A stretch of DNA of 64,000 bases from an uncultured Lactobacillus sp. (GCA_937874185.1 CALNAK010000020.1:124001-188000); one strand, 5' to 3'; positions 1 to 8,151 are shown, numbered from the stretch's first letter. Made by a program: numbers and translations. The notes: generated by a model not told the origin, from the letters alone.

Positions 1-250
1 TTTCTCTCACCACAAGGGTGGTGGATCAACTTCTAACGGCCGTGATTCTGCTGGTCGTAGATTAGGTGCTAAACGTGCTGATGGACAAGCTATCAAGGCT
101 GGTTCAATTATTTACAGACAACGTGGTACAAAGATTCACCCTGGTACAAATGTTGGTCGCGGTGGCGATGACACATTGTTCGCCCTTACAGATGGCGTTG
201 TTAAGTTTGAAAGACTTGGCAGAGACAAGAAACAAGTTTCAGTATATTAA
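1..250 (+). CDS. rpmA: 50S ribosomal protein L27, 3' part (start lies outside window)
   Basis: The reading frame is open from base 2 and ends at TAA 248-250, giving 82 visible residues that begin F-S-H-H-K-G-G-G-S-T-S-N-G-R-D, the signature N-terminus of mature L27, and run to the C-terminal end VSVY. L27 sits at the peptidyl-transferase centre of the 50S subunit. In Firmicutes a short N-terminal extension ending in FF is removed by the Prp protease; the first visible residue F would be the last residue of that extension, so the window opens almost exactly at the mature protein. A terminator follows directly. Confidence 0.95.
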   Translation, partial: FSHHKGGGSTSNGRDSAGRRLGAKRADGQAIKAGSIIYRQRGTKIHPGTNVGRGGDDTLFALTDGVVKFERLGRDKKQVSVY

Positions 251-263
251 TATATTGATGAAG

Positions 264-290
264 AAGGAGGACAATGTTCCTCTTTTTTTT
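264..290 (+). terminator. Rho-independent terminator after rpmA
   Basis: A GAGGA/TCCTC stem (267-271 with 278-282), extendable by a G-T and two A-T pairs, has a 6-nt loop and is followed by eight T residues. It ends the rpmA transcript and separates it from efp. Confidence 0.8.
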
Positions 291-309
291 ATATAATTAA
301 GATGAGTTA

Positions 310-339
310 TTGCTAATAACACCGAAACATTGGTAAAAT
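310..339 (+). promoter_or_regulatory. Candidate sigma-A promoter for the efp operon
   Basis: TTGCTA (310-315) and TAAAAT (334-339) are separated by 18 nt and lie about 50 nt upstream of the efp start, just after the rpmA terminator. The -35 has two mismatches and the call is by eye. Confidence 0.5.
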
Positions 340-387
340 AATGTATGAGTGTTTTAACGGTAAGACTTTTACTAAAGGGAGAAAAAA

Positions 388-948
388 ATGTCAATTTCAG
401 TAAATGAATTTAAAAATGGCTTAACAATTGAAGTTAAAGATGGTATCTGGCGTGTTATCGAATTCCAGCATGTTAAACCAGGTAAGGGTAGTGCCTTTGT
501 TCGTTCAAAGTTAAAGAACTTGAGAACAGGTGCCGTTCAAGAAATGACTTTCAGATCAACTGCTAAAGTTGAAAAAGCTAATATTGAAAATAAGAAAATG
601 CAATATCTATATGCTGAGGGAACTAACCACGTATTTATGGATACTACAACTTATGAACAATTAACTATTCCTGCAGAATCAATTCAAGATCAATTGAAAT
701 ATTTGAAGGAAAACATGGAAGTAAGTATCTTAATGTACGGTGGAGAAACACTTGGTGTTGATGTACCTAATACAGTTGACCTTAAAGTTACTGAAACACA
801 AGCTTCAATTAAGGGTGACACACAATCAGGTGGTTCAAAACCAGCTACAATGGAAACAGGCTTAGTTGTGCAAGTACCATTCTTCGTTAATGAAGGCGAT
901 ATGTTAACTATTAATACACAAGATGGTACTTACATTTCACGTGCTTAA
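388..948 (+). CDS. efp: Translation elongation factor P
   Basis: EF-P (186 aa, normal length) binds ribosomes stalled at consecutive prolines and speeds peptide-bond formation. The sequence shows the three-beta-barrel EF-P/eIF5A layout. The KOW-like N-terminal domain carries the exposed loop KPGKGSA at residues 30-36, with Lys33 at the position that is modified in other bacteria (5-aminopentanolylated in Bacillus). The C-terminal OB domains end in the conserved GDMLTINTQDGTY. A Shine-Dalgarno AGGGAGA precedes the ATG. It is the first gene of a run that continues into yqhY and nusB, the usual Firmicutes arrangement. Confidence 0.97.
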   Translation: MSISVNEFKNGLTIEVKDGIWRVIEFQHVKPGKGSAFVRSKLKNLRTGAVQEMTFRSTAKVEKANIENKKMQYLYAEGTNHVFMDTTTYEQLTIPAESIQDQLKYLKENMEVSILMYGGETLGVDVPNTVDLKVTETQASIKGDTQSGGSKPATMETGLVVQVPFFVNEGDMLTINTQDGTYISRA

Positions 949-975
949 TTAATAACTGATTATGGAGATAAGTTT

Positions 976-1395
976 ATGGCTGAACAAAAATATGTTTCTC
1001 TACAAGAAGATAGTGGAAAAATAAACGGTAATGTTGAAATATCACATCAAGTAATTGAGATTCTTCTTGGTATTGCTACAAACCAAGTTGATGGTGTTTA
1101 CGAAATGCGTGGAACTATTTCTAATAGAATAGATTCACTCTTTGGTATAATCAATCACGGTAAAGGCGTTGATGTATCGTTCAATGATGATCAAATATCA
1201 GCAAATGTGTATGTATATTTGAACTATGGCGTATCGATCCCTAAAGTATCATTGGAGATCCAAAAATCAGCCATTGAACAACTTGAATTCATGACCGATT
1301 TAGATTTAAGTGAGATTAACGTACATGTTGTAGGATTGATCGCTAAGAAAGAGTCTGGCGAAATAGAACGTGTAACAACAGATAAAAAGGAATAA
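976..1395 (+). CDS. yqhY: Asp23/Gls24 family protein (YqhY type)
   Basis: This 139-aa protein belongs to the Asp23/Gls24 envelope-stress family: an N-terminal stretch NGNVEISHQVIEILLGIA, then a central VDGVYEMRG and the conserved valine-rich VSFNDDQISANVYVYLNYGVSIPKV segment read in two parts. It has no signal peptide or membrane segment. The position between efp and nusB matches Bacillus yqhY, which is linked to control of acetyl-CoA carboxylase activity; that role is family knowledge and not visible here. A paralogue of the same family, YloU, lies at 21696. Confidence 0.88.
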   Translation: MAEQKYVSLQEDSGKINGNVEISHQVIEILLGIATNQVDGVYEMRGTISNRIDSLFGIINHGKGVDVSFNDDQISANVYVYLNYGVSIPKVSLEIQKSAIEQLEFMTDLDLSEINVHVVGLIAKKESGEIERVTTDKKE

Positions 1396-1400
1396 TACTA

Positions 1401-1805
1401 GTGATAAGTAGACATAAGATCAGAGAACTCGCAGTTCAATCACTATTTTCCATTGAAAGTACTAAGGACACACCAGATGATGCTATTTCCTCTACCATGC
1501 AATTATGCGATTTAGCAGAAGACAGAGTGCCAGATTATTTAACATTCCTAGTTTCAGGTGTCATTGAAAACGAAGATGACCTTGATAAGAAGATTGCCGA
1601 GCATTTAAAGAATAAGTGGACAGTTAAACGTCTGTCCCGTATTGACCGTGCAATTTTACATGTTGGATTATTTGAAATGGAAAACAGTTTAGAAGTACCA
1701 AGGAAAGTAGCTATCGATGAAGCTATCGAATTAGCTGGTGAATTTGGTGACAAGGACTCTAAGTCCTTCGTAAATGGTATTTTATCTAATTTTGTAGAAG
1801 GGTAA
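1401..1805 (+). CDS. nusB: Transcription antitermination factor NusB
   Basis: NusB (134 aa) pairs with S10/NusE on boxA RNA in rRNA antitermination complexes. The all-alpha fold signature is visible: RHKIRELAVQSLFS at the N-terminus and RIDRAILHVGLFEM followed by PRKVAIDEAIELA-EFGDKDSKSFVNGIL at the C-terminus. The start is GTG at 1401, five bases after the yqhY stop, and no ATG fits better. The stop codon lies inside the left arm of the terminator that follows. Confidence 0.96.
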   Translation: MISRHKIRELAVQSLFSIESTKDTPDDAISSTMQLCDLAEDRVPDYLTFLVSGVIENEDDLDKKIAEHLKNKWTVKRLSRIDRAILHVGLFEMENSLEVPRKVAIDEAIELAGEFGDKDSKSFVNGILSNFVEG

Positions 1806-1832
1806 GGCTGGTGTATTTTTGCCAGCCTTTTT
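1804..1832 (+). terminator. Terminator hairpin at the nusB/folD junction
   Basis: AAGGCTGG (1804-1811) pairs with CCAGCCTT (1822-1829) over a 10-nt loop and runs into TTTTT (1828-1832). The left arm includes the nusB stop codon. The T tract ends only 12 nt before the folD start, so the hairpin may act as an attenuator and not as a full stop. Confidence 0.75.
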
Positions 1833-1844
1833 ATGGTGATTAGT

Positions 1845-2693
1845 ATGAAATTATTAGAAGGTAAGAAAGTAGCTACCGCCTTAGACGAAACAATGACTAA
1901 ACGAGTTGATGAATTGAAAAGAAAGGGTGTTACACCTGGACTTGCCGTAATTTTAGTTGGTGAAAATAGTGCCAGCGCTGTGTACGTTCGTAATAAAAAA
2001 CGTCGTGCCGAAAAATTAGGTATCAATTTTCAACTAATTCACTTTGACGCCACTGTCAGTGAAGCAGAGTTGTTAAGTAAAATTGACGAATTGAATAATG
2101 ATAAGGCCGTTGATGGTTTTATCGTTCAACTACCAGTTCCTGATCACATTGATGAAGATAAGGTCATCGAAGCAATCAATCCTGCAAAGGATGTCGATGG
2201 TTTTACACCAATTAGTGTTGGTAATCTCTGGATTGGTTCACCACTAACCAAGCCAGCTACCGCTTCAGGAATTCTAATGATGTTAGATTATTACAATGTT
2301 GACCTTGATGGTAAAAATGTTGTAATTATCGGACGTAGTAATATTGTAGGTAAACCTACAGCTGCTATGATGTTGGATCGTAATGCCACTGTTACGATCA
2401 CACATTCACATACTAAGAACCTCAAAGAAATTACAAGTAAGGCTGATGTGCTGGTTGTGGCCATTGGAAGAGCTAAATTCATCAAAAAAGATTATGTCAA
2501 AGATCAAGCAATTGTTATTGATGTCGGTATGGATAGAGACGAAAATGGCAAACTTTGTGGTGATGTTGATTTTGATGATGTTCAAGATAAAGCTTCCATG
2601 ATGACACCCGTTCCTGGTGGTGTTGGTCCAATGACAATCACGGCTCTAGTCGATCAAGTGATTGAATTAGCCGAAGGCAGGGCAAATGGATAA
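1845..2693 (+). CDS. folD: Bifunctional methylene-THF dehydrogenase / methenyl-THF cyclohydrolase
   Basis: FolD interconverts 5,10-methylene-, 5,10-methenyl- and 10-formyl-tetrahydrofolate with NADP(H), feeding formyl groups to purine synthesis and to Fmt. Seen: the catalytic YVRNKKRRAEKLGI stretch (Tyr and Lys of the active site), the DGFIVQLPVP motif, the P-x-T-x-x-G-like segment PATASGILMML, the NAD(P) loop IIGRSNIVGKPTAAM, and the closing PVPGGVGPMT. I chose ATG 1845 over the in-frame ATG 1833 because GGTGAT lies at the right distance and 1833 abuts the preceding terminator's T tract. That gives 282 aa. It overlaps xseA by 8 bp. Confidence 0.95.
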   Translation: MKLLEGKKVATALDETMTKRVDELKRKGVTPGLAVILVGENSASAVYVRNKKRRAEKLGINFQLIHFDATVSEAELLSKIDELNNDKAVDGFIVQLPVPDHIDEDKVIEAINPAKDVDGFTPISVGNLWIGSPLTKPATASGILMMLDYYNVDLDGKNVVIIGRSNIVGKPTAAMMLDRNATVTITHSHTKNLKEITSKADVLVVAIGRAKFIKKDYVKDQAIVIDVGMDRDENGKLCGDVDFDDVQDKASMMTPVPGGVGPMTITALVDQVIELAEGRANG

Positions 2694-4035
2694 TGATCAA
2701 TATTTAACAGTTACAGCATTAACTCAATACCTAAAAAGAAAATTTGACGTGGACCCTTATTTGGGCCACGTTTATTTGGTAGGAGAACTTTCTAACTTTC
2801 GGATGCGTCCGAATGCCCATCAATATTTTTCTTTGAAGGATGATAAAGCCAAGATTTCTGCAATCATGTTTAAATCAAGTTTCAGTAAAGTTAAATTTCA
2901 ACCAGAAGAAGGAATGAAAGTTCTTGTAAAAGGAAGAATTTCGCTTTATGAAGCTAGTGGCTCTTATCAAATTTATGTTGAATCAATGGAACCGGATGGA
3001 TTAGGTGCATTGTATCTCGCCTTTGAGCAGTTGAAGAAAAAATTGGCTGCTCAGGGTGTTTTTGACTTACCTAAGAAAGCTATTCCTCAATTTCCTAAAC
3101 GAATTGCGGTAGTTACTAGTCAATCTGGAGCGGTTATTCATGATATTATGACGACAGCAGCCAGAAGATATCCCATCGTACAATTAGTTTTATATCCAGC
3201 ACAAGTTCAGGGAACAGAGGCAGCTAAAACAATCGTTGAACAGCTCAAGCGAATCAATGAGGATGGCAACTACGATACGATTATTATCGGTCGTGGTGGT
3301 GGTTCAATTGAGGACCTTTGGCCATTCAATGAAGAAATAGTGGCTGAAGCTATTGTGCAAAGTAGGATTCCGGTTATCAGTTCTGTTGGACATGAAACTG
3401 ATACAACAATTGCTGATTTGGTTGCCGACTTACGAGCACCAACTCCAACCGCAGCCGCTGAATTAGCTACGCCAGTTTTGAGGGATGTCTTGTTGCATAT
3501 TCAAGATTTGAATACAAGACTTTACAACGCTCAAAACAAAATTATAGGTAATTACAAGGATAAGGTCGATTCGTTGTCTCAGAATGTCTTTTTGCAACAT
3601 CCAGAGCGAATATACGAAGTGTACCTACAAAAGGTTGATTACTTGCAAGATAAATTACAACGTAACTTTGAAGGTTCCTTGAATCATTCAAAAACAGAGT
3701 TAATTCAATATGCTAATCGTTTGGTACGGGTTTCACCAAGAGATCAGATTTATAGCTCTGGTAATCAAGTGAATCGCTTGTATCAAATTTTAATCAATAA
3801 TGTAAATAAAATTATCAATAAAGATCGTAATGTATTTAATAGTAGGGTTGCTGCCTTGGATTCTTTAAGTCCTTTAAAGACTTTGAGCCGTGGCTATGCT
3901 ATTCCAACCGATAAATCTGGAAAAGTCTTAAAAGATGCAACGGATTATCGTGTCGATCAAGAAGTTGACCTAAAAGTTAAAAATGGTAACGTCAAGTTAA
4001 TAACCAAGGAAGTAAGCGAGGATAATAATGGCTGA
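2686..4035 (+). CDS. xseA: Exodeoxyribonuclease VII large subunit
   Basis: XseA (449 aa) is the catalytic subunit of ExoVII, which degrades single-stranded DNA to short oligonucleotides in mismatch and crosslink repair. The N-terminal OB-fold spans roughly residues 5-100 (VYLVGELSNFRMRPNAHQYFSLKD). The catalytic domain carries RIAVVTSQSGAVIHDI, the glycine-rich IIIGRGGGSIEDLWPFN and the conserved SVGHETDTTIADLVADLRAPTP stretch (read as two adjoining parts). The C-terminal coiled region binds XseB. Overlaps with folD and with xseB (8 bp each) imply translational coupling. Confidence 0.96.
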   Translation: MDNDQYLTVTALTQYLKRKFDVDPYLGHVYLVGELSNFRMRPNAHQYFSLKDDKAKISAIMFKSSFSKVKFQPEEGMKVLVKGRISLYEASGSYQIYVESMEPDGLGALYLAFEQLKKKLAAQGVFDLPKKAIPQFPKRIAVVTSQSGAVIHDIMTTAARRYPIVQLVLYPAQVQGTEAAKTIVEQLKRINEDGNYDTIIIGRGGGSIEDLWPFNEEIVAEAIVQSRIPVISSVGHETDTTIADLVADLRAPTPTAAAELATPVLRDVLLHIQDLNTRLYNAQNKIIGNYKDKVDSLSQNVFLQHPERIYEVYLQKVDYLQDKLQRNFEGSLNHSKTELIQYANRLVRVSPRDQIYSSGNQVNRLYQILINNVNKIINKDRNVFNSRVAALDSLSPLKTLSRGYAIPTDKSGKVLKDATDYRVDQEVDLKVKNGNVKLITKEVSEDNNG

Positions 4036-4267
4036 AACAAAGAAAACATTTGAAGAAAATTTGGCTGATCTAGAAGCAATCGTTACAAATCTGGAGTCTG
4101 GGAATGTTCCCTTGGAAGAAGCCATGGAAAAATTCAAGAAAGGTGTTACTTTAAGTAAAGAACTAGAAAAGACTTTGAGTGACGCTGAAGAAACAGTCAC
4201 AAAGATTATGACTAAAGATGGCGAAGAAATTAATATTAAAAAAGACCAAGACGAAAGTCAGGACTAA
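4028..4267 (+). CDS. xseB: Exodeoxyribonuclease VII small subunit
   Basis: XseB (79 aa) wraps the C-terminal helix of XseA in ExoVII. It has the family pattern TFEENLADLEAIVTNLESGN then PLEEAMEKFKKGVTLSKE and a charged, disordered tail. It starts inside the end of xseA, as expected for a subunit made in coupled fashion. Charged heptad-like spacing suggests a helical hairpin. Confidence 0.95.
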   Translation: MAETKKTFEENLADLEAIVTNLESGNVPLEEAMEKFKKGVTLSKELEKTLSDAEETVTKIMTKDGEEINIKKDQDESQD

Positions 4268-4269
4268 TT

Positions 4270-5118
4270 ATGGAAATTAAGAAGTTCTCAGATTTTTGCG
4301 AACAAGTTTTGCCTGATTTTAATAAATTTTTAGATGATAGACTGAAGTCCGAAATCAAACAGACAACGTTGCGTGATGCGATGCTTTATTCTTTAGATGC
4401 TGGTGGAAAACGTGTTCGACCAATGTTATTTTTGGCCGTAGCTTATTCATCAGGGGTTAGATTCGAAGACTTGTCTAAATATTTTGATATTGCTGGAGCT
4501 ATTGAATTAGTCCACACTTACTCATTGATACATGATGATTTGCCGGAAATGGACAATTCTGATTATCGTCGTGGTAAACTATCAAATCATAAGCAATTTG
4601 GTGTAGGACCAGCTGTATTAGCTGGTGATGGTTTGTTAACACAGGCTTTCTATTGGATAGCTAAGTCTAGCTTAGACACTGATAAGCGTATGGCTGCTGT
4701 CAGAATTTTGTCACATAACGCCGGTCCTATGGGAATGGTTGCTGGACAAATGACTGATATTACTATGGAAGATAAGTTGTTATCTGAAGATGAATTAACC
4801 ACTTTGCATAAACAAAAAACAGCTGACTTAATTACAGCCGCTGTTACAACTGGTGCTTTCTGTGCCGGTCATGAGTTATCGACAAATTTGGTTCAATACG
4901 CTAACGATATTGGATTGGCCTTTCAATTGAAGGATGATCTTAATGACGCTGACGATGGTGAAGATGCTGACAAGAATACTTTCCCAAATTTAATTGGTAA
5001 AAAAGCCACAGAAGAAAAACTAAATAACTTAGTAAAAGATGCTTTTAATGCGGTTCTAAAAGAAGAAGAATTCGATAAGAACTTATTGGTAAGCTTTTTA
5101 GATTATTTTAAAGAATAG
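4270..5118 (+). CDS. ispA: Polyprenyl synthetase (farnesyl/geranyl diphosphate synthase type)
   Basis: The 282-aa protein has the all-helical trans-prenyltransferase fold: GGKRVRP at 45-51, first Asp-rich motif DDLPEMD at 89-95 followed by the RRGK diphosphate clamp, and second Asp-rich motif DDLND at 222-226 with KNTFPNLIG. It condenses IPP with DMAPP/GPP to farnesyl diphosphate, the allylic primer that UppS (56745) elongates. The insertion-type first motif (DDxxxxD with two extra residues) is typical of bacterial short-chain FPP synthases, but chain length cannot be proven from sequence. It lies 2 nt after xseB. Confidence 0.93.
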   Translation: MEIKKFSDFCEQVLPDFNKFLDDRLKSEIKQTTLRDAMLYSLDAGGKRVRPMLFLAVAYSSGVRFEDLSKYFDIAGAIELVHTYSLIHDDLPEMDNSDYRRGKLSNHKQFGVGPAVLAGDGLLTQAFYWIAKSSLDTDKRMAAVRILSHNAGPMGMVAGQMTDITMEDKLLSEDELTTLHKQKTADLITAAVTTGAFCAGHELSTNLVQYANDIGLAFQLKDDLNDADDGEDADKNTFPNLIGKKATEEKLNNLVKDAFNAVLKEEEFDKNLLVSFLDYFKE

Positions 5119-5128
5119 GTGACACATA

Positions 5129-5953
5129 TTGGCAAAAAAAAGAATTGATGTTTTATTAGTTGAACAAGAATTATTTGAATCCAGAGAACAAGCTAAACGT
5201 TCAGTTATGGCTGGAGAGGTCTACAATCAAGATAATTTGCGTTTTGATAAACCAGGGGAAAAAGTTGATCCTGATACTGTCTTCCATTTGGCTAAAAACG
5301 CACATAGTAAATATGTCAGTCGTGGCGGATACAAGCTTGAAAAGGCTTTGAAGTCATTTGATATTGATTTAACTGACAAAATTTGTCTTGATATCGGTTC
5401 ATCAACTGGTGGTTTCACTGATGTGGCCTTACAAAATGGTGCCAAGATGGTTTATGCACTTGATGTTGGCTACAATCAATTAGCTTGGAAACTTAGAAAA
5501 GATGAACGTGTTAATGTTATGGAACGTGTCAATTTCCGTTACAGTAAGCCAGATGATTTCCATGATGGATTACCACAATTTGCGATGACTGATGTTTCAT
5601 TCATTTCTTTGGAACTAATTTTGCCACCAATGTTTAATATTATCTTGCCAGGTTCAAGCGCTGTTTGTTTGATCAAACCTCAATTTGAAGCTGGCCCAGA
5701 AAATGTTGGTAAACATGGAATTGTTCGTGATCATAAAGTTCATCAAATGGTTCTTGAAAAAATCACTAACTTTGCTAAAGAGGCGGGATTCATCGTTTCT
5801 GGGTTAGATTTTTCACCAATTAAAGGTGGAGAAGGTAACATTGAGTTCTTGATGCATATTCAAAAGCCTGAACAACCACAAGATGGTGAAATTTTAGATA
5901 ACGTTTCTGTTGAAAAGACAATGGAAGCAGCATATTCAAATCTCAACAAATAG
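5129..5953 (+). CDS. tlyA: TlyA family 2'-O-methyltransferase / S4-domain protein
   Basis: An S4 RNA-binding domain (RIDVLLVEQELFESREQAKR, residues about 4-65) is followed by a Rossmann methyltransferase core with CLDIGSSTGGFTDVALQNGA as SAM-binding motif I and a K-D-K-E-like set including MTDVSFISL and LIKPQFE. The family methylates 16S/23S rRNA riboses (TlyA) and is annotated as a haemolysin homologue in older work; the exact target here is unknown. The start is TTG 5129 with AGGTGA six nt upstream. The gene that often follows in Firmicutes, argR, is absent and recN begins 8 nt after the stop. Confidence 0.93.
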   Translation: MAKKRIDVLLVEQELFESREQAKRSVMAGEVYNQDNLRFDKPGEKVDPDTVFHLAKNAHSKYVSRGGYKLEKALKSFDIDLTDKICLDIGSSTGGFTDVALQNGAKMVYALDVGYNQLAWKLRKDERVNVMERVNFRYSKPDDFHDGLPQFAMTDVSFISLELILPPMFNIILPGSSAVCLIKPQFEAGPENVGKHGIVRDHKVHQMVLEKITNFAKEAGFIVSGLDFSPIKGGEGNIEFLMHIQKPEQPQDGEILDNVSVEKTMEAAYSNLNK

Positions 5954-5961
5954 GTGAAATA

Positions 5962-7659
5962 ATGCTAAAAAAACTAATAATCAATAATTTTGCAATTATC
6001 AACAAGTTGCAAATTGACTTTCGTGATGGTATGACTGCCTTAACTGGTGAAACTGGAGCTGGTAAATCAATTATTATTGATGCTTTGGGATTATTAGTTG
6101 GTAGTAGATCATCGATTGATTTTATTAGAACAGGACAAGAACAACTCAATGTGCAGGGACTATTTGAAGTAAAATCAAGTAGTCCTATTTTTGCTATTTT
6201 GGACGAATATGGGATTGCCCACGATGATAACCAAATTATCATCAAGCGTGAGATCAATCGAAAAGGTCGAAATGTTTGTCGTATCAATAATGAATTGGTA
6301 AAAACAAATGTTTTAAAAATGGCCGGAAAATTTCTCGTAGAAATTCATGGTCAAAATCAGCAACAAGAATTGTTGGATGAGGATAATCACATCAACATCT
6401 TGGACCGTTTTGCAGATGATAAATTTCAAAAGGATTTATTGAAATATCATAATTTGTTTAGTGATTATTTAGAGAAACGTGCGCGTTTACGTACGATTCA
6501 AAAGAATTCACAGAACTTGGTTCAAAGAATTGATATGTTGAAGTTTCAGATTGAAGAAATTGATAGCGCTAATCTAAAAGATGGTGAAGATGATCAATTA
6601 GAGGATGAGAAGAATCAACTTTCTAATTTCGAAAAAATCAGTTCATCGCTACAAGAAAGTTATCGTGGCTTATCTGAAAACAATATCGGTGTTGTTGATG
6701 CGTTAGGTAATGTTCGTGATCAGCTTGAAGATATCATGAATTATGACAAGTCGTACAAGGAACTTTATGACTCAGTAAATGGGGCATATTATCAGTTACA
6801 AGATAATGCAGCAACGATTGCTGACCAATTGGAGAACCTTGATTTTGATGAGAATCGTTTGGACAATATTCAAAAACGTTTGATTACTTTGGATGGTTTG
6901 AAGAAGAAATATGGTCCAACGTTAGACGAGGTTATTGAATTTGGTAAAAATGCCCATGATGAATTATCCAAAATTGATATTGATGACAACACTGAATCAA
7001 AATTGGAATCAGAATTAATTGAATACCAACATACACTAATTGATTTGGGCAAGGAGCTTTCTAAACAACGTCATAAAACTGCTACATCTTTGGAAAAATC
7101 AATTAATCATCAGTTAAAGGATCTCTACATGCCGAATGCTAAGTTCGGTGTATCCTTTATTCCACTTGGGGATGATAGTTTATCCATTAAAGGAATCGAT
7201 TCAATCAGATTTGATTTGAAGACTAACGTTGGGGAAGATTTTAAACCACTAGTCCATGTAGCTTCTGGTGGTGAATTATCTCGTGTTATCTTAGCTTTTG
7301 AAGCGATTATTGCTGAAAAAATGAACGTTGAAACTATTGTCTTTGATGAAATTGATACCGGAGTAAGTGGCCGTGTAGCTCAAGCGATTGGTGATAAGAT
7401 ATATAAGGTTTCACAATTTCTACAAGTCCTTTGTATTACTCATTTACCTCAAGTTGCGGCAATGAGTGATCTACAATTTGAGATAGAAAAAGAGACCGTT
7501 AAGGATAAAACGGAAACAAAAGTTTCCTTACTTAACGATCTCCAAAGAATTGAAGCTATTTCATTAATGTTAGCGGGTACTAAAGTCACTGATTTGACTA
7601 GACAACATGCTCAAGAATTGTTAGAGCTAGCTGAGGGTGAACAGAAGAGATTAGACTAG
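5962..7659 (+). CDS. recN: DNA repair protein RecN
   Basis: RecN (565 aa) is an SMC-like ATPase recruited to double-strand breaks. The N-terminal half-ATPase has Walker A GETGAGKS at residues 29-36. A long coiled-coil middle (about 160-370) follows. The C-terminal half has the ABC signature ASGGELSR near 434 and the Walker B region FDEIDTGVSG near 461, then the CITHLPQVAA H-loop. It is the last gene of the efp operon. Its final 9 bp overlap the end of the converging SOS-regulated gene on the other strand. Confidence 0.96.
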   Translation: MLKKLIINNFAIINKLQIDFRDGMTALTGETGAGKSIIIDALGLLVGSRSSIDFIRTGQEQLNVQGLFEVKSSSPIFAILDEYGIAHDDNQIIIKREINRKGRNVCRINNELVKTNVLKMAGKFLVEIHGQNQQQELLDEDNHINILDRFADDKFQKDLLKYHNLFSDYLEKRARLRTIQKNSQNLVQRIDMLKFQIEEIDSANLKDGEDDQLEDEKNQLSNFEKISSSLQESYRGLSENNIGVVDALGNVRDQLEDIMNYDKSYKELYDSVNGAYYQLQDNAATIADQLENLDFDENRLDNIQKRLITLDGLKKKYGPTLDEVIEFGKNAHDELSKIDIDDNTESKLESELIEYQHTLIDLGKELSKQRHKTATSLEKSINHQLKDLYMPNAKFGVSFIPLGDDSLSIKGIDSIRFDLKTNVGEDFKPLVHVASGGELSRVILAFEAIIAEKMNVETIVFDEIDTGVSGRVAQAIGDKIYKVSQFLQVLCITHLPQVAAMSDLQFEIEKETVKDKTETKVSLLNDLQRIEAISLMLAGTKVTDLTRQHAQELLELAEGEQKRLD

Positions 7660-7971
7660 ATTGATAGATTTGATTTGATCAAGCATGATGATTCCAAAAA
7701 GATTAGAATTCATCTTGAAAACGTATTTATTTTTATTAACTTGTGAAATAAATTTGCCATGAAACTGTTCTTCGTTTAACATTGTGATAACGACAGAATA
7801 TTTTTTATGAAAACTCTGTTCTGCAAAAATTTCTAGCTGCATTAAAGGCATTTGTTTGATTTGAGAATTCGATGTACTATCAATATTGAAATCGAAGTTA
7901 TTATTAATAAAGTTTGTTGTGTTATTGATTAGATTTGTAGTGAAACGATTGTATGATTGTCTTGCTTGCAT
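7651..7971 (-). CDS. SOS-regulated YolD-like small protein
   Basis: The start is ATG at 7971, nine nt after GGGGG, giving 106 aa; an upstream in-frame ATG at 8034 lies within the promoter and is rejected. The C-terminal half reads MPLMQLEIFAEQSFHKKYSV then VITMLNEEQFHGKFISQVNK ending DQIKSINLV. This matches the layout of YolD-like proteins (a short beta-rich domain ending in a D-x-I-x-x-I element), which often accompany Y-family polymerases in SOS operons. No polymerase gene is adjacent here. Two LexA boxes cover its promoter. The Asn-rich segment at residues 15-35 is unusual. The family call rests on pattern recognition only. Confidence 0.65.
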   Translation of the reverse strand: MQARQSYNRFTTNLINNTTNFINNNFDFNIDSTSNSQIKQMPLMQLEIFAEQSFHKKYSVVITMLNEEQFHGKFISQVNKNKYVFKMNSNLFGIIMLDQIKSINLV

Positions 7972-7984
7972 TTTTAACGTCCCC

Positions 7985-7998
7985 CGAACACTTGTTTG
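7985..7998 (-). promoter_or_regulatory. LexA (SOS) box 2 of the YolD-like gene
   Basis: On the minus strand this reads CAAACAAGTGTTCG, one mismatch from the Gram-positive core CGAAC-N4-GTTCG, with the favoured central bases A-A-G-T. It lies between the -10 and the Shine-Dalgarno. The identical 14-mer occurs upstream of lexA at 39588-39601. Confidence 0.8.
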
Positions 7999-8005
7999 TA
8001 TCTTT

Positions 8006-8034
8006 ATTATACGAACCTTTGTTCGAAAGGGCAA
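8006..8034 (-). promoter_or_regulatory. Sigma-A promoter of the YolD-like gene
   Basis: On the minus strand, TTGCCC (8034-8029) and a perfect TATAAT (8011-8006) are separated by exactly 17 nt. The spacer contains LexA box 1, so LexA binding would block RNA polymerase directly. Confidence 0.8.
8012..8025 (-). promoter_or_regulatory. LexA (SOS) box 1 of the YolD-like gene
   Basis: CGAACAAAGGTTCG on the minus strand has both half-sites CGAAC and GTTCG intact and sits in the -35/-10 spacer. It is the best LexA site noticed in the window. Confidence 0.85.
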
Positions 8035-8151
8035 CTTTATTTTTTTGATTCTTAAGAAATTTTTATATTGACTGGGTGCAAAGTCTTGAAAATCGTACGT
8101 TTTTATTGCATGATAGATATCATATTATATAGATAGTAGGGATAATTTAAG

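Noticed and set aside
66..296. A 76-codon plus-strand frame overlapping rpmA
   Set aside because: The +2 frame encodes L27 with full conservation; the alternative frame has no homology signals and reads through the terminator.
1535..2026. A 163-codon antisense frame across nusB and folD
   Set aside because: It crosses a terminator and two well-identified genes and shows no recognisable protein pattern.
8041..8151. gmk promoter candidates (TTGACT 8068, TTGAAA 8086, TTGCAT 8106)
   Set aside because: None has a good -10 at 16-18 nt with room for the ribosome site; left unassigned.
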